Assembly: GCF_000195575.1 (NCBI RefSeq)
Contig: NC_015391.1
Span: forward strand, 1,170,501 to 1,234,500
Origin: Carnobacterium sp. 17-4
GTDB lineage: Bacteria > Bacillota > Bacilli > Lactobacillales > Carnobacteriaceae
Reading direction: 5' to 3'
Length of the DNA stretch: 64,000 bases
The translations under genes and the position numbers were made by a program. The first letter of the stretch is position 1; each line of letters begins with the position of its first letter. The notes beneath the pieces were generated by a model. It had not been told where the DNA came from. It made no database searches and saw only the letters and a list, made by a program, of their open reading frames with translations. This document shows positions 37,913 to 49,100 of the stretch, in pieces.

Positions 37913-38479
37913 ATGAAAACGAATAGAGTTCACAAATTAACGATTGCAGCTTTGTTAGTCGCGGTAGGTATTTTAATTCCAATGGTTTCACCAGTTAAGT
38001 TGATCTTGGAACCCGCATCTTTTACATTGGCAAGTCACGTAGCGATTTTTATTGCAATGTTTATCTCGCCTATGATTGCATTAACTGTGGCTTTAGGAAC
38101 GGCTCTCGGTTTTTTGCTTGGTGGTTTCCCGATTATTATCGCTTTGAGAGCTTTAACCCATGTTGTTTTTGCGGGAGTCGGATCTTATTTCCTACTTAGA
38201 AATCCTTCTATCCTGCAATCAACCGCTAAAACACAACTCTTTTCATTTTTGATCGGCTTGCTGCACGCCATTTGTGAAGTCGCTGTAGTCTCTGTTTTTT
38301 ATTTTGGTGGTGAGATGACAACTGCTTACTATACGCAAGGTTTCTTGCAATCAGTCTTCTTGTTGGTTGGAGCAGGTACGATTGTTCACAGCATGATTGA
38401 TTTCACACTTGCACATGTTGTATGGAAATCTTTAATGAGCCGCTCGACATTCTCGGCAACAGTAGCAAAATTAAAATGA
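37913..38479 (+). CDS. niaX: Niacin ECF transporter substrate-binding subunit
   Basis: 188 residues from the ATG at 37913, behind AGGAG; the frame extends upstream only through the operator. About six membrane helices, with LTIAALLVAVGILIPM at the N-terminus as in ECF S-components. NiaX assignment rests on the NiaR gene next to it and the NiaR-like operators in front. It would need the shared EcfAA'T energy module, encoded elsewhere. Confidence 0.85.
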   Translation: MKTNRVHKLTIAALLVAVGILIPMVSPVKLILEPASFTLASHVAIFIAMFISPMIALTVALGTALGFLLGGFPIIIALRALTHVVFAGVGSYFLLRNPSILQSTAKTQLFSFLIGLLHAICEVAVVSVFYFGGEMTTAYYTQGFLQSVFLLVGAGTIVHSMIDFTLAHVVWKSLMSRSTFSATVAKLK

Positions 38480-38489
38480 TTAAAGTGAA

Positions 38490-38545
38490 CAATTGGTTTG
38501 GAACATCGCATAGCGTATTGTTCCAAACCAATTGTTTTATTTTAC
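38490..38545 (+). terminator. Terminator after niaX
   Basis: Perfect 15-bp arms CAATTGGTTTGGAAC and GTTCCAAACCAATTG with a 15-nt loop, then TTTTATTTT. The A/T-rich spacer that follows, to 38672, holds no gene that I can support. Confidence 0.8.
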
Positions 38546-38672
38546 GTTTGTCTGTAAATAAAAAAGAAACTAATAAAAAAGGTTAGTGTAAAATAAATAA
38601 CTTTTATTATTATTTGTAATAAAAACCTAGTTATAGGCAATGTGGGGCTATTTAGTTAACTAATTTAAAGAT

Positions 38673-38701
38673 TTGTTTTCTTATAGAAAATGTGCTATTA
38701 T
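38673..38701 (+). promoter_or_regulatory. Promoter of dnaG-rpoD
   Basis: TTGTTT, a 17-bp spacer and TATTAT at 38696-38701. It lies about 130 bp before dnaG, leaving a leader that contains the hairpin described next. Confidence 0.65.
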
Positions 38702-38743
38702 AAAACATGTATAGTTCTGTCTGAGAATAGATTTTTAGAGTGA

Positions 38744-38772
38744 AGTCGCACTAGTATTTGAGTGCGGCTTTT
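38744..38772 (+). promoter_or_regulatory. Terminator-like hairpin in the dnaG leader
   Basis: Arms AGTCGCACT and AGTGCGGCT pair completely (one G-U) around an 8-nt loop and are followed by TTTT. It lies between promoter and gene, so it may be an attenuator of the primase-sigma operon. Confidence 0.6.
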
Positions 38773-38838
38773 AGATGCTAAATGTAATTTCTGATAGAGC
38801 CTAACGTTCTTTATTTTTTTGATTAAGAGGTGAACAGC

Positions 38839-40701
38839 TTGGCGATAATGATTCCAGAAGAAACGGTCAATAAAGTAAGACAAGAAACCAATATAGTGGA
38901 TGTTGTCAGTCAGTATGTTCAATTAAAAAAGAAAGGTAAAAATCTTTTTGGTTTTTGTCCTTTCCACGAAGAGCGAACCCCTTCATTTTCGGTAGCAGAA
39001 GAAAAACAAATTTTTCACTGTTTTAGTTGTGGGCGTGGTGGAAATGTTTTTACTTTTTTAATGGAAGTCGATGGGTTAACTTTCCCAGAAGCCGTCGTTA
39101 AAACAGCTGAATTGAGTCAATTTGAATTAGATGAATCCTTGGTACAAGACCTCGATCATAAAAACCAACCAAATGACTCAGCTAAAGAAAAACTAATCCG
39201 TGTCCATGAAGAAAGTGCAGAATTATTTCATCATATTCTATTGAATACCACAATAGGAGAAGAAGCTTTAGAGTATTTAACTCAAAGAGGATTGACCCGT
39301 GAAGTAATTGATACTTTTAATATCGGGTTTGCTCCACGAGAAAGAACCATGCTTCGTCAGTATTTAGTTGGAAAAAATTATGAGCAAGAATTATTAAAGA
39401 AAACGGGCTTGTTTGTTGAAAAAGATAGTGGGGAACTGCTAGACCGATTTTATAATCGAATTATTTTTCCCATTCGCAATCAACAAGGGAAAACCGTAGC
39501 CTTTTCAGGTCGAATCTTTCAGCAAGATGCTGATGATAGTGCGCCAAAATATTTAAATAGTCCGGAGACCCAATTATTCAATAAACGAACCATTCTGTTT
39601 AATTTTGATCTTGCACGTTCTTCGATCAGACGAGAAAAAGAAGTCATTTTGTTTGAAGGTTTTATGGATGTTATTGGAGCTTGGAAGGCTGGTATAACCA
39701 ATGGAATTGCTTCAATGGGGACCAGTCTTACCAACGAACAAATTCATTTAATTGACCGCACAACAGATCATGTCGTAATTGCTTATGATGGAGATTCTGC
39801 TGGAGTTGAAGCGACCAAAAGAGCCAGTGATCTTTTAGCGGCAGAGACCAATTTTGATATTGATATCATTCGATTCGCTGAAGGTATGGATCCGGATGAA
39901 TACATTAAAAAGAATGGTGCAGATGCTTTTAAAGAACTGATTGCTCATGGAAGAGAAACACATTTCGGATTCAAGATGTCGTATTACCGCAAGTCGCTCA
40001 ATTTATCAAATGAGAGTCAACGACTTGGATATATTGAAAAGATATTATCCGAACTGCTTTCAGTCACTTCAGCTGTTGAACGTGAGCTTTATTTTAAACA
40101 ATTAGCAACGGAATTTGAACTTTCAATCGATTCTTTAAAAGAACAGTTTCAACAGAAATTCCACGAGTCTCGTAATAAGCGAACAAAAGAAAAACAACAG
40201 CAAAGTCAGCAGAATCATCCTGCTGAGGCAAATTACCCGCAAGTGCAGACCCAGAAAAGGAAACCGACTAATATTGAACACGCAGAGCGATTATTATTAA
40301 ATCGGTTATTTCATTTTGAAGAAGCTTGGATTATTTTGAGGAATGCTGCAGATGACTTTCATTTTGTACACGATGAGTATCAGATGGTCTTTATTTTGTA
40401 TGAAAGCTTTCGAGAACACACAGCTAATGAAGGTATGATCGATGCGTTTATTGATTTTGTAAAAGAACCGGAATTGAAAAATTTAATCGTTGAAATTGAA
40501 CTGTTATCAATTAGCAGCGAAGTTTCGACAAGAGAAATAGAAGATTATTTAGATGTAATCTCTAGGAAATCTGGACTTCAATTGCAATTGAAAGAAAAAC
40601 AAGATGCATTGAAAGAAGCATCCAGGCGAGGCGATAAAGAGCAGCTTCGTGTGTTGATGATCGAAGTAGTTAATTTATCTCGTTTATTGAAAAATAAATA
40701 A
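38839..40701 (+). CDS. dnaG: DNA primase
   Basis: 620 residues from a TTG at 38839, six bases after AAGAGGTG; a GTG at 38830 lies within that site and an ATG at 38848 is possible. Zinc site CPFH...CFSC (NLFGFCPFHEERTPSFSV, HCFSCGRGGNVF), TOPRIM motifs VILFEGFMDVIGAW and VIAYDGDSAGVEA, and a C-terminal helicase-binding domain. A Gln-rich linker near 445-470 separates the domains. It makes replication primers; dnaG-rpoD is conserved. Confidence 0.96.
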   Translation: MAIMIPEETVNKVRQETNIVDVVSQYVQLKKKGKNLFGFCPFHEERTPSFSVAEEKQIFHCFSCGRGGNVFTFLMEVDGLTFPEAVVKTAELSQFELDESLVQDLDHKNQPNDSAKEKLIRVHEESAELFHHILLNTTIGEEALEYLTQRGLTREVIDTFNIGFAPRERTMLRQYLVGKNYEQELLKKTGLFVEKDSGELLDRFYNRIIFPIRNQQGKTVAFSGRIFQQDADDSAPKYLNSPETQLFNKRTILFNFDLARSSIRREKEVILFEGFMDVIGAWKAGITNGIASMGTSLTNEQIHLIDRTTDHVVIAYDGDSAGVEATKRASDLLAAETNFDIDIIRFAEGMDPDEYIKKNGADAFKELIAHGRETHFGFKMSYYRKSLNLSNESQRLGYIEKILSELLSVTSAVERELYFKQLATEFELSIDSLKEQFQQKFHESRNKRTKEKQQQSQQNHPAEANYPQVQTQKRKPTNIEHAERLLLNRLFHFEEAWIILRNAADDFHFVHDEYQMVFILYESFREHTANEGMIDAFIDFVKEPELKNLIVEIELLSISSEVSTREIEDYLDVISRKSGLQLQLKEKQDALKEASRRGDKEQLRVLMIEVVNLSRLLKNK

Positions 40702-40749
40702 AAATGGTTCATAATATGTACGAGTAAGATTGAAAGAGGAGGCTTTTTA

Positions 40750-41871
40750 ATGGCTGAAAAAAAACTGACAACAAAAAAGGCGTATGATAGTGAAGTAAAG
40801 AGTTTGATCAAAGAGTATAAAGCAGCAGGAACTATTCATTACGATGAGTTAACAAATAAAATAGCAACTCCTTTTTCTTTAAATGCTGTAAAAATGGATC
40901 AATTGATCCAAACGATTGAAGATGCAGGAGTTGGAGTAGTTGGAGACGATGGTGGTCCGACAGCTCGACAACTGAAACTCAAAGAAATGAAAGCTGAAAG
41001 AGAAGCAGAAAAACCAGAAGACTTAACGGCTCCTCCTGGAGTTAAAATTAACGATCCCGTTAGAATGTACTTGAAAGAAATTGGACGGGTGAATTTATTA
41101 ACGGCTGCTGAAGAAGTTGAATTAGCGATAAAAATTGAAGAAGGCGACCAAGAAGCACGTCAACGTCTTGCAGAAGCTAACTTACGTTTAGTTGTTAGTA
41201 TTGCTAAACGTTATGTTGGGCGTGGTATGCAGTTCTTAGATTTGATCCAAGAAGGAAACATGGGATTAATGAAAGCTGTTGAAAAATTCGACTATAAAAA
41301 AGGATTTAAATTCTCAACTTATGCGACTTGGTGGATTCGTCAAGCAATTACACGTGCGATTGCCGACCAAGCACGTACAATTCGTATTCCGGTGCACATG
41401 GTTGAAACAATCAATAAACTGATTCGTATCCAACGTCAATTGCTTCAAGATTTAGGCCGCGAACCAACTCCTGAAGAAATCGGAGCAGAAATGGATCTTC
41501 CAACTGAAAAAGTTCGTGAGATTCTAAAAATTGCACAAGAGCCAGTTTCTTTAGAAACACCTATTGGAGAAGAAGATGATTCTCACTTAGGCGACTTTAT
41601 TGAAGATCACGATGCGACAAGTCCAGCAGAAAACGCTGCTTATGAATTGCTAAAAGAACAACTAGAGGATGTACTAGATACTCTTACAGATCGTGAAGAG
41701 AATGTACTTCGTTTGCGTTTCGGTTTAGATGATGGACGTAATCGTACTCTTGAAGATGTTGGTAAAGTATTTGGTGTAACACGCGAGCGTATTCGTCAAA
41801 TCGAAGCTAAAGCACTTCGCAAATTACGTCACCCTAGCCGTTCAAAACAATTAAAAGACTTCTTAGAATAA
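40750..41871 (+). CDS. rpoD: Primary sigma factor SigA
   Basis: 373 residues. Region 1.2 ([16 protein letters not shown]), region 2 ([41 protein letters not shown] in pieces), region 3 and region 4 ([31 protein letters not shown]) are all visible. It directs RNA polymerase to the TTGACA/TATAAT promoters seen here. AAGAGGAGG precedes the ATG. Shares the transcript with dnaG. Confidence 0.98.
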   Translation: MAEKKLTTKKAYDSEVKSLIKEYKAAGTIHYDELTNKIATPFSLNAVKMDQLIQTIEDAGVGVVGDDGGPTARQLKLKEMKAEREAEKPEDLTAPPGVKINDPVRMYLKEIGRVNLLTAAEEVELAIKIEEGDQEARQRLAEANLRLVVSIAKRYVGRGMQFLDLIQEGNMGLMKAVEKFDYKKGFKFSTYATWWIRQAITRAIADQARTIRIPVHMVETINKLIRIQRQLLQDLGREPTPEEIGAEMDLPTEKVREILKIAQEPVSLETPIGEEDDSHLGDFIEDHDATSPAENAAYELLKEQLEDVLDTLTDREENVLRLRFGLDDGRNRTLEDVGKVFGVTRERIRQIEAKALRKLRHPSRSKQLKDFLE

Positions 41872-41879
41872 GAATAGAT

Positions 41880-41922
41880 GAAGGTCGTCCAAAATCAACA
41901 TTATTTGGACGGCCTTCTTTCG
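41880..41922 (+). terminator. Terminator of dnaG-rpoD
   Basis: Arms GAAGGTCGTCCAAA and TTTGGACGGCCTTC (one G-U) then TTTCG. Confidence 0.78.
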
Positions 41923-42001
41923 TATTGAGAGATAAAACTCAACGAATGAAAGAAAAAACTGTTATAATAATAGACGATGTAGGAATGAAGGGATGAATGA
42001 C

Positions 42002-42460
42002 ATGTTATCATTTGAAGAAAAAAAGGCTATTTTTGATAGCTACGAAGAATTAACAGCAACAAAAGTATCAATGAATCGTTTGAATTACCATTTTAAAGAC
42101 AGTGCAGTGCCTAAGACAATGGCTGTGCGCTTCCTTCACCCGAATGGAAATGCTTTGATTTATGCAGGATATTTACCTAAAGAAGAAACGGATAAAGGCT
42201 ATATTTCTGTAAGAGATGAAGATGAAGCAACAATTCGTTCTTTAGTGGATCAAGCGATTGCTCATTTAAAGAAAACAGCTGACGGATACGAAGAAGGCTA
42301 TTCTGAATTATGGTTTGACAATAACGGAGATGTTTTGCGTTTAGTTTATGATAATCCTACATGGGTCGTTACTTTACCGAATGATCAAGTTGAAGGAGTT
42401 TTTAATTCAAAAGATGCTGCAGAAGGTTATTTAATGGATGAAGAGTTCTTCCAAGGATAA
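42002..42460 (+). CDS. Conserved-looking hypothetical protein
   Basis: 152 residues from the ATG at 42002, nine bases after GAAGGG; an ATG at 41993 touches that site. A soluble, acidic protein with no signal or membrane segment. Its sequence (LNYHFKDSAVPKTMAVRFLHPNGNALIYAG, WVVTLPNDQVEGVFNSKDAAEGYL in parts) suggests a compact alpha/beta fold. I do not recognise the family. It has a TATAAT at 41963-41968 and precedes trmK, so it may be cotranscribed with the tRNA methyltransferase. Confidence 0.8.
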   Translation: MLSFEEKKAIFDSYEELTATKVSMNRLNYHFKDSAVPKTMAVRFLHPNGNALIYAGYLPKEETDKGYISVRDEDEATIRSLVDQAIAHLKKTADGYEEGYSELWFDNNGDVLRLVYDNPTWVVTLPNDQVEGVFNSKDAAEGYLMDEEFFQG

Positions 42461-42492
42461 ACAATGATCATGAAAAGAAAGAAGTGATGAGT

Positions 42493-43197
42493 ATGGACGA
42501 AAGTCAATTATCGCTGCGTTTAAGCAGAGCGGCGTCTTATGTCGAACCGGGTGATCGTTTAGCCGATATCGGTTCTGACCACGCTTATTTGCCTTGTGCT
42601 TTAGCGAGTAACAATCGTATTACTTTTGCTATTGCAGGAGAAGTTGTAGAGGGCCCTTTCCAAGCAGCAAAAAACCAAGTGCGACGTCTTGGTTTAACAG
42701 ACCAAATCAGTGTGCGTTTAGGGGATGGGTTAGAAGTTTTGTCTCCTGAAGATGATGTAACTGCGATTACGATATGCGGCATGGGCGGTTACTTAATTGC
42801 CTCTATCTTGGACAATGGATTTAAAAAAGGTCATTTGACAGGTAAGGAACGCTTAATCTTGCAACCGAACGTAGGAGAAAGAACCTTGCGTGAATGGTTG
42901 GTCGATCATGAGTACACGATTACGGCTGAAGAAATCATTGAAGAAAATAATAAAATTTATGAAGTGATGGTGGCAGTGAAAGATCCGTTATCAAAACAAA
43001 CTGTAACTGAAACTTACTTAACGTTTGGTTTTCATCTAAAAGAGGAAAATTCTGCTATCTTTAAAAAGAAATGGCAAAAAGAACTAGAAAAAAACCGCTA
43101 TATTCTAGATAGTTTAACGCATTCAAGTGTGGATCAAACAATTAAAATTCAAAAAATCCAAGCAGAAATTCAAAAAATAGAAGAGGTGCTAAAATGA
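42493..43197 (+). CDS. trmK: tRNA (adenine22-N1)-methyltransferase
   Basis: 234 residues from the ATG at 42493, chosen because MDESQLSLRL aligns with the start of Bacillus TrmK; an ATG at 42487 and a GTG at 42484 are alternatives. Seen: the SAM motif LADIGSDHAYLPC, AIAGEVVEGPFQAAKNQV, ITICGMGGYLIASIL and LILQPNVGERTLREWL. A coiled C-terminal part follows. It methylates A22 in the tRNA D-loop region. Overlaps the Nif3-like gene by four bases, as in Bacillus yqfN-yqfO. Confidence 0.94.
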   Translation: MDESQLSLRLSRAASYVEPGDRLADIGSDHAYLPCALASNNRITFAIAGEVVEGPFQAAKNQVRRLGLTDQISVRLGDGLEVLSPEDDVTAITICGMGGYLIASILDNGFKKGHLTGKERLILQPNVGERTLREWLVDHEYTITAEEIIEENNKIYEVMVAVKDPLSKQTVTETYLTFGFHLKEENSAIFKKKWQKELEKNRYILDSLTHSSVDQTIKIQKIQAEIQKIEEVLK

Positions 43198-44318
43198 CTA
43201 AGACTTATGGAAGTGAGTTTATCCAAAAATTTGAATCATTTGCTCCAAAATATTTAGCTGAAGCTGGAGACCCGGTTGGCTTAGCTGTTGGAACGTTAAA
43301 GAAGCCCATAAAAAAAATAATGGTGACGTTAGATGTTCGTCCAGAAGTGGTGCAAGAAGCCATTGAACAACACGTTGACTTTATCTTTGCACATCATCCA
43401 CCTATTTTCCGCCCGCTTAAAAATTTAGCCACAGATGATGCACAAACGAAGATGTATGCAGATCTATTGAAAAACGATATAACCGTCTATGCTGCGCATA
43501 CAAATTTAGATGTGGCTACAAATGGGATGAACACGTGGTTAGCAGATGAGTTGAACTTAAAAGAAACTGAGATTTTACATGTCACGAAAAGACTGGCCTA
43601 TAAAAAGATTGCAGTGTTTGTTCCGAAAGAAAATGAAGAAGAGGTTCGAAAAGCATTAACCGCTGCAGGAGCGGGTCAAATCGGTCCGAATTACAAGGAT
43701 TGTACGTATACGTTTGAAGGTGTTGGACGCTTCACACCAATCAATCATGCTAATCCGACCATTGGAGAAATCGATGAACCTGAACATGTAGCGGAAGTTC
43801 GAATTGAAGTTGTTTTTCCTGAACACCTAACACAAACAATTGAAAAAGCCTTATTTGAAGCTCACCCTTATGAAGAACCGCCGTATGATTTGTATACGAT
43901 TGAGAATTTCGTTGATGAATATGGTCTTGGAAGAATAGGGAATTTAGCTGAACCTATTTCTGTTCAGGAGTTTGCTCAAAAGGTTAAAGAAACTTTTGGT
44001 GTATCGGGCTTACGCTACGTAACCCCGGATAAAGATAAACTGATTCAACGTGTTGCAGTTTGTGGTGGGGATGCAGGAAGCTATTACCCAGATGCCTTAA
44101 GCAAAAAAGCAGATGTGTTTATCACTGGAGATGTTTATTACCATACAGCTCATGATATGTTAGCTGACGGGTTAAGTGTCATCGATCCTGGTCATCACAT
44201 TGAAAGCATATGTAAACCAAAATTGGTTGAACTGTTTACGGAGTGGAAATCTGATCTTGAATGGGATTTTGACATCATCCAATCAGAATTAAATACAGAT
44301 CCTTATGAATTTATCTAA
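43194..44318 (+). CDS. Nif3-like dinuclear metal centre protein
   Basis: 374 residues, the long form with an inserted domain at about 130-235. Metal-binding blocks: [25 protein letters not shown] and, near the C-terminus, [14 protein letters not shown] and DPGHHIES. Often named GTP cyclohydrolase 1 type 2, but the biological function of the family is not settled. The ATGA overlap couples it to trmK. Confidence 0.92.
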   Translation: MTKTYGSEFIQKFESFAPKYLAEAGDPVGLAVGTLKKPIKKIMVTLDVRPEVVQEAIEQHVDFIFAHHPPIFRPLKNLATDDAQTKMYADLLKNDITVYAAHTNLDVATNGMNTWLADELNLKETEILHVTKRLAYKKIAVFVPKENEEEVRKALTAAGAGQIGPNYKDCTYTFEGVGRFTPINHANPTIGEIDEPEHVAEVRIEVVFPEHLTQTIEKALFEAHPYEEPPYDLYTIENFVDEYGLGRIGNLAEPISVQEFAQKVKETFGVSGLRYVTPDKDKLIQRVAVCGGDAGSYYPDALSKKADVFITGDVYYHTAHDMLADGLSVIDPGHHIESICKPKLVELFTEWKSDLEWDFDIIQSELNTDPYEFI

Positions 44319-44347
44319 AAAACAACGTTGAAAGGAAGTTATCTTCT

Positions 44348-45583
44348 ATGTATGAAAATCTAGTCCCTCGTTTTATTCGTTATGTGAAAACAGAAACACG
44401 TTCTGATGAAAATAGCTCAACTATTCCATCAACTCAAAGCCAAGTGGCATTTGCTAAGACGTTAATGAAAGAATTAAAAGACATTGGTCTAAGTGATATT
44501 TCTTATAATGAAACCAATGGCTATGTGACTGCAACATTGCCAAGTAATACAGCTAAAAAAGTTCCGACTGTTGGTTTTATTGCACATATGGATACAGCTG
44601 ATTTTAATGCAGAAAATGTAAATCCGCAATTCCATGAGCAATACAATGGAGAAGCGATTGTTTTAAACGAAGAACAACAAGTCGTTTTAGATCCTATAGA
44701 TTTTCCTAACCTAAAAAATTATATTGGCCAAACGTTGATCACAACCGATGGTACGACGTTATTAGGAGCCGACGATAAAGCGGGAATTGCCGAAATCATG
44801 ACAGCTATGGAAATTTTGATTAATGATGATTCGATTGAACATGGCGATATACGTGTTGGTTTTGGTCCAGATGAAGAAATCGGTATCGGAGCAGATCGTT
44901 TTGATGTTCCAGGGTTCAATGCTACATTTGCTTACACAATGGATGGTGGTCCTATTGGAGAATTAGAATTTGAAAGCTTCAATGCAGCCTCAGCAATTGT
45001 TAAGATTCAGGGGAAAAATGTTCATCCAGGTACTGCAAAAAATACGATGGTTAATGCAGTGAAAATTGGAATGGCTTTTGATGCGCTATTGCCTCAAGAT
45101 GAAGTTCCTGAAAAAACTGAAGGCCGTGAAGGATTCTACCATTTAGTTGGAATAACTGGTGAAGTAGATGAAGCAACGTTGACTTATATTATTCGAGACC
45201 ATGACCGTGAAAAATTCGAAGCGCGTAAAGCCTTTATGCTAGAACAAGCGGCTATGTTAAATAAAGAATATGGCAGCGAACGAATCACAATTGACTTAAA
45301 TGATTCTTACTACAACATGGGAGAAATCATTGAAAAAGATATGACCGTAGTGGATCTAGCTGAAGAAGCGATGAAAAATCTGTCTATCGAACCAATCATC
45401 GAACCCATTCGTGGCGGTACAGATGGTTCTAAAATTTCCTTTATGGGACTTCCAACGCCGAATATTTTTGCTGGTGGAGAAAACTTCCATGGCCGTTATG
45501 AATTTGTAGCCGTTGAAAGTATGGAAAAAGCTACTGCCGTAATCGTAGAGATCGCGCGTTTGAATGCTGTAAAAGGAGTTTAA
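44348..45583 (+). CDS. pepT: Peptidase T
   Basis: 411 residues, M20 metallopeptidase. It removes the N-terminal residue of tripeptides. Zinc-site blocks: [55 protein letters not shown] and [25 protein letters not shown] lies 12 bases before the ATG. Its last codons hold the AAAGGAG site for the DUF1294 gene. Confidence 0.97.
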   Translation: MYENLVPRFIRYVKTETRSDENSSTIPSTQSQVAFAKTLMKELKDIGLSDISYNETNGYVTATLPSNTAKKVPTVGFIAHMDTADFNAENVNPQFHEQYNGEAIVLNEEQQVVLDPIDFPNLKNYIGQTLITTDGTTLLGADDKAGIAEIMTAMEILINDDSIEHGDIRVGFGPDEEIGIGADRFDVPGFNATFAYTMDGGPIGELEFESFNAASAIVKIQGKNVHPGTAKNTMVNAVKIGMAFDALLPQDEVPEKTEGREGFYHLVGITGEVDEATLTYIIRDHDREKFEARKAFMLEQAAMLNKEYGSERITIDLNDSYYNMGEIIEKDMTVVDLAEEAMKNLSIEPIIEPIRGGTDGSKISFMGLPTPNIFAGGENFHGRYEFVAVESMEKATAVIVEIARLNAVKGV

Positions 45584-45585
45584 GA

Positions 45586-45846
45586 ATGATTTTTGTAATG
45601 AGTTATCTTCTTATATGCAATAGCCTCTTGTTTGTGCTGATGTATATAGATAAACAAAAAGCTGTAAAAAGACAATGGAGAATTCCTGAAAAGACGCTGT
45701 TACTTTTAGGTCTTATTGGCGGTGGCTTTGGTGGTCTGATAAGTATGAAAACATTTCGACATAAAACAATGAAACGATCGTTTAAAACAATCTATACTTT
45801 AGGAGCTGCCTTTGCTGTTTTCTTGTTGGTGTATGTTAACCGTTAA
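45586..45846 (+). CDS. DUF1294 membrane protein
   Basis: 86 residues with three predicted membrane segments. The family block YIDKQKAVKRQWRIPE is followed by LGLIGGGFGGLISMKTFRHKTMK, typical of DUF1294. Function unknown. It starts two bases after pepT and uses the site within pepT. Confidence 0.88.
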   Translation: MIFVMSYLLICNSLLFVLMYIDKQKAVKRQWRIPEKTLLLLGLIGGGFGGLISMKTFRHKTMKRSFKTIYTLGAAFAVFLLVYVNR

Positions 45847-45854
45847 TGGATAGT

Positions 45855-45883
45855 GGGTTGGGACATTTGTCTCAGCCTTTTTT
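45855..45883 (+). terminator. Terminator after pepT-DUF1294
   Basis: GGTTGGGACA pairs fully with TGTCTCAGCC (two G-U), followed by TTTTTT. This terminator type is very common in Lactobacillales. Confidence 0.82.
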
Positions 45884-45943
45884 CGTCTAGAAAATTAGCC
45901 AGAAGCAATTCGGTTAACAAATTCGACGACAAAATGTTTGTTC

Positions 45944-46088
45944 ATGGAAGAGTGGAGCATAAAATAGGTGTCACTCTTCCATGAAACAGCTCTACACGGA
46001 AGAGTGACAGGCTAAATGAGCGTCACTCTTCCGTCAAAGGTGGTTTCACGAACAAGTGAAGCAAGAAATAGCACTCACTCTTCCATGA
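45944..46088. repeat. Tandem array of three palindromic units, 52-bp period
   Basis: Left arms GGAAGAGTG begin at 45944 (ATGGAAGAGTG) and 45996 (ACGGAAGAGTGAC); a degenerate third copy, ACGAACAAGTG, begins at 46048. Right arms CACTCTTCC begin at 45972, 46024 and 46076. Both series step by exactly 52. The middle unit has perfect 13-bp arms. The array fills most of the 350-bp gap between the DUF1294 terminator and addB. The sequence is unrelated to the array at 2996-3204, but the period is the same. Confidence 0.88.
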
Positions 46089-46197
46089 AAAGGTAAAAAT
46101 GAATGTTGATGTTAGATTACGTTTCTTCTCTCGTTATTTTTTTGCGTATGTTAAAATGAGAGACAGAGAAGTTGAATGAGAGGATGTGCGAAATAAG

Positions 46198-49100
46198 ATG
46201 GGATTGCAATTTGTGTTAGGCCGTGCGAATCGTGATAAACGTTCGGTACTATTGGATGAGATAGCAGAAAGCCTGACTAAACAAACGGAAGAGTCTATTT
46301 TTTATTTAGTTCCGGACCATATTAAATTCCAGGCTGAAATGACCATTTTAGAAAAACTTAGTCACTACCCTTATTTTGAAAAGAAGCCGATTATGGGTAT
46401 GATGCATTTACAGGTATTTAGTTTTACACGATTAGCGTGGTACTGGTTAAAAGATACAGATATTTACGCTAAGCCACAATTAACCACAACAGGTTTATCG
46501 ATGCTGATCCGTAAATTATTGATCGAACATGAAGAAGAGTTAACCATCTACCGTGGTGAAGTCCGCAAAGATGGATTTGTTCAGCAAATGACAGATCTGT
46601 TTTTAGAATTACGCAGCGGGCGGATTGCACAAGCAGATTTGAATCATATGATGTTTAGTCTAGGTACTTCACCTAAAGAAGCGGATTTTAAATTAAAATT
46701 ACAAGATTTATCCTTAATTTATCAAGCTTTTGATGCAGCTTTATTGAATAAATATATCGAGTCTGAAGATATCGTGTCCGCGCTGATTCAAAAAGTGGAA
46801 GAGTTGGATTTATCCCAAACCACATTTTACATTGAGAGTTACTATCAATTTACTGCTCAAGAACAAGCACTTATTTTGGCCTTAATGAAAGCTGCTAAGA
46901 AAGTGACAATCGCGCTGACGTCAGATAAAGCATATGCCGTTGAAAAACCGGAAATGCATAACTTGTTTCAGACATCCGGAGCAACCTATTATAAATTGTA
47001 TCAACTGGCACGCCAAAATAATGTTCCAGTCTACAAAGACAAGCTAATCCAAGAAGTTGATGAGGCTTATTGTGGGGAATTAAATCAACTGGAAGAATTT
47101 TGGGTTGAGACTAGCCAATTGACTCCCGCAAACAATGAACGAGTAGACGGTCTTGACGCAATGGGCAATTGTATTGAGATATGGGCTGCAGAGAATAGAC
47201 AAGCAGAAATCACACATGTGGCCAAAGAAATTCGTAAATTGGTCGCCACTGGCAATTACCGTTATAAGGATATTTTAGTATTGACTCGTAATATGGATGA
47301 TTATTTAGCCATCATAGAGCCATTATTTAGCAGTCACGATATAGAGTTATTCGTTGATAGTGCAGAATTGATGAATCAACATCCGCTTATTGAAGTGATT
47401 GACTCTTTAGTCAGCATTTACAAACGCAATTGGCGATACGCAGATGTGATGCGGCTTCTTAGAACAGAGTTAGTAATTCCGAAAAGCGAAGGGGAAGAAG
47501 TTCTTTCAAAAGAACGCGCACAACGGGTGAGTCAGCAGGTGCACCGTGCACGACAGTTTAGAGAACGAGTGGATGTAACGGAAAATGTATTATTATCTTA
47601 TGGTTATGAGGGGTACCAATGGACCAAATCAGATCCTTGGCACTACACACGCTACTTCTATGAAGATGCCGAGTTTCAGTCGGATAATGATCAGCGGATT
47701 GAACAGATTGCCAATTCCATTAAAACGGATCTGACAGGGCTGTTGGTTCCATTCTTCAACCGATTAGAAAAAGCGCAAACCAGTAAAGATGCTGCAAAAG
47801 AACTGTATGTATTTATGGAAAATATTGGAGTTAAAGATCAAATAGGCTTTTGGAGAGATCAAGCGATTGAAGACAACGATCTTGAAGAAGCACGCAAACA
47901 CGAACAAACATGGCAAACTTTTTTGCAACTTTTAGATGAATATGTAGAAGTGTTGGGAGAGGAACCGTTCAACTTGGATAGTTTCTATGCGATCTTAATG
48001 ACTGGGTTTGATAATGCAACTTATAGCATGGTTCCACCAAGTATTGATCAAGTAACTTTTTCAGGTATTGAAGGAACACGTATTGGGACAGCAAAAGTTA
48101 CGTTCATGTTGGGAGTAACCGATGCCCACTTGCCGGCTAAAACAGAAAATAAAAGTATTTTAACTGAAGAAGACCGGGATTTCTTTTCACAATTCCTAGA
48201 CGATACAAAATATTTAAAACCAACTGTTGAAGCGGTTATGGCTTCTGAACCGTTTATTGCTTATCAAGCCTTTTTAGATTCTTCTGAGAAATTGATTTTT
48301 AGTTACCCGACCAGCGATGAAACGAAGAATGGTCCGAAATTATCGCCTTATGTGGACAGGATAGCAAAAGCGTTTCATCTTCCAATCCAAGCCAAATTGA
48401 TGGATGTCACATCACTAGAAAATCCATCCGATAAAGAATTAATGGATTTTGTTGGAACGAAAAAAACAACAATCAGTCAGTTGTTGATGATTTTGCGCAA
48501 AGAGCAAGACCAAAAAGGTCAGTTAAGTTTATTTTGGCAAAATCTTTATACTTTCTTTAAACGAGATAAACAAGTGGCTCGTGACTTTAACCATTTACTT
48601 GTTAGTTTGGTTAAGAAAAACCTACCAGTACCCTTGAAAAGTACCATTGCAACAGACCTGTATGGCAAAGATCTCTATTTATCTGTTTCTCGTTTAGAAG
48701 CTTTTTATGCAGATCATTATGGTCATTTCTTGACATATGGATTGAAGTTACAAGAACGAGATGTTTTTGAGCTGTCTCCAGCCGGTACGGGAGAATTCTT
48801 TCATGATGCGTTGGATCACTTGTTTAAACAGATAATCCAAAAGAATCTCAGCTTTGATCAATTAACGGAAGACATGCTGGAACAATTGACATCAGAAGTG
48901 CTAACTGAACTTTATGGAAAACCGAAATTCTCCATTTTAAATGCTTCAAATCGCATGAAGTATATTCGTGACCAACTAGGACAAACGATTAAAAAAATGG
49001 TGTGGGTCATCGGCAATCAAAGCCGACGGACAAATATGAAAAATGTTCAAACAGAAGTTTTATTCGGGCAAGTTGCGAATCAAACCGGCATTGAAGGATT

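Noticed and set aside
45944-46088. Serial terminators of pepT-DUF1294
   Set aside because: The hairpins have no T runs; the true terminator is at 45855-45883.
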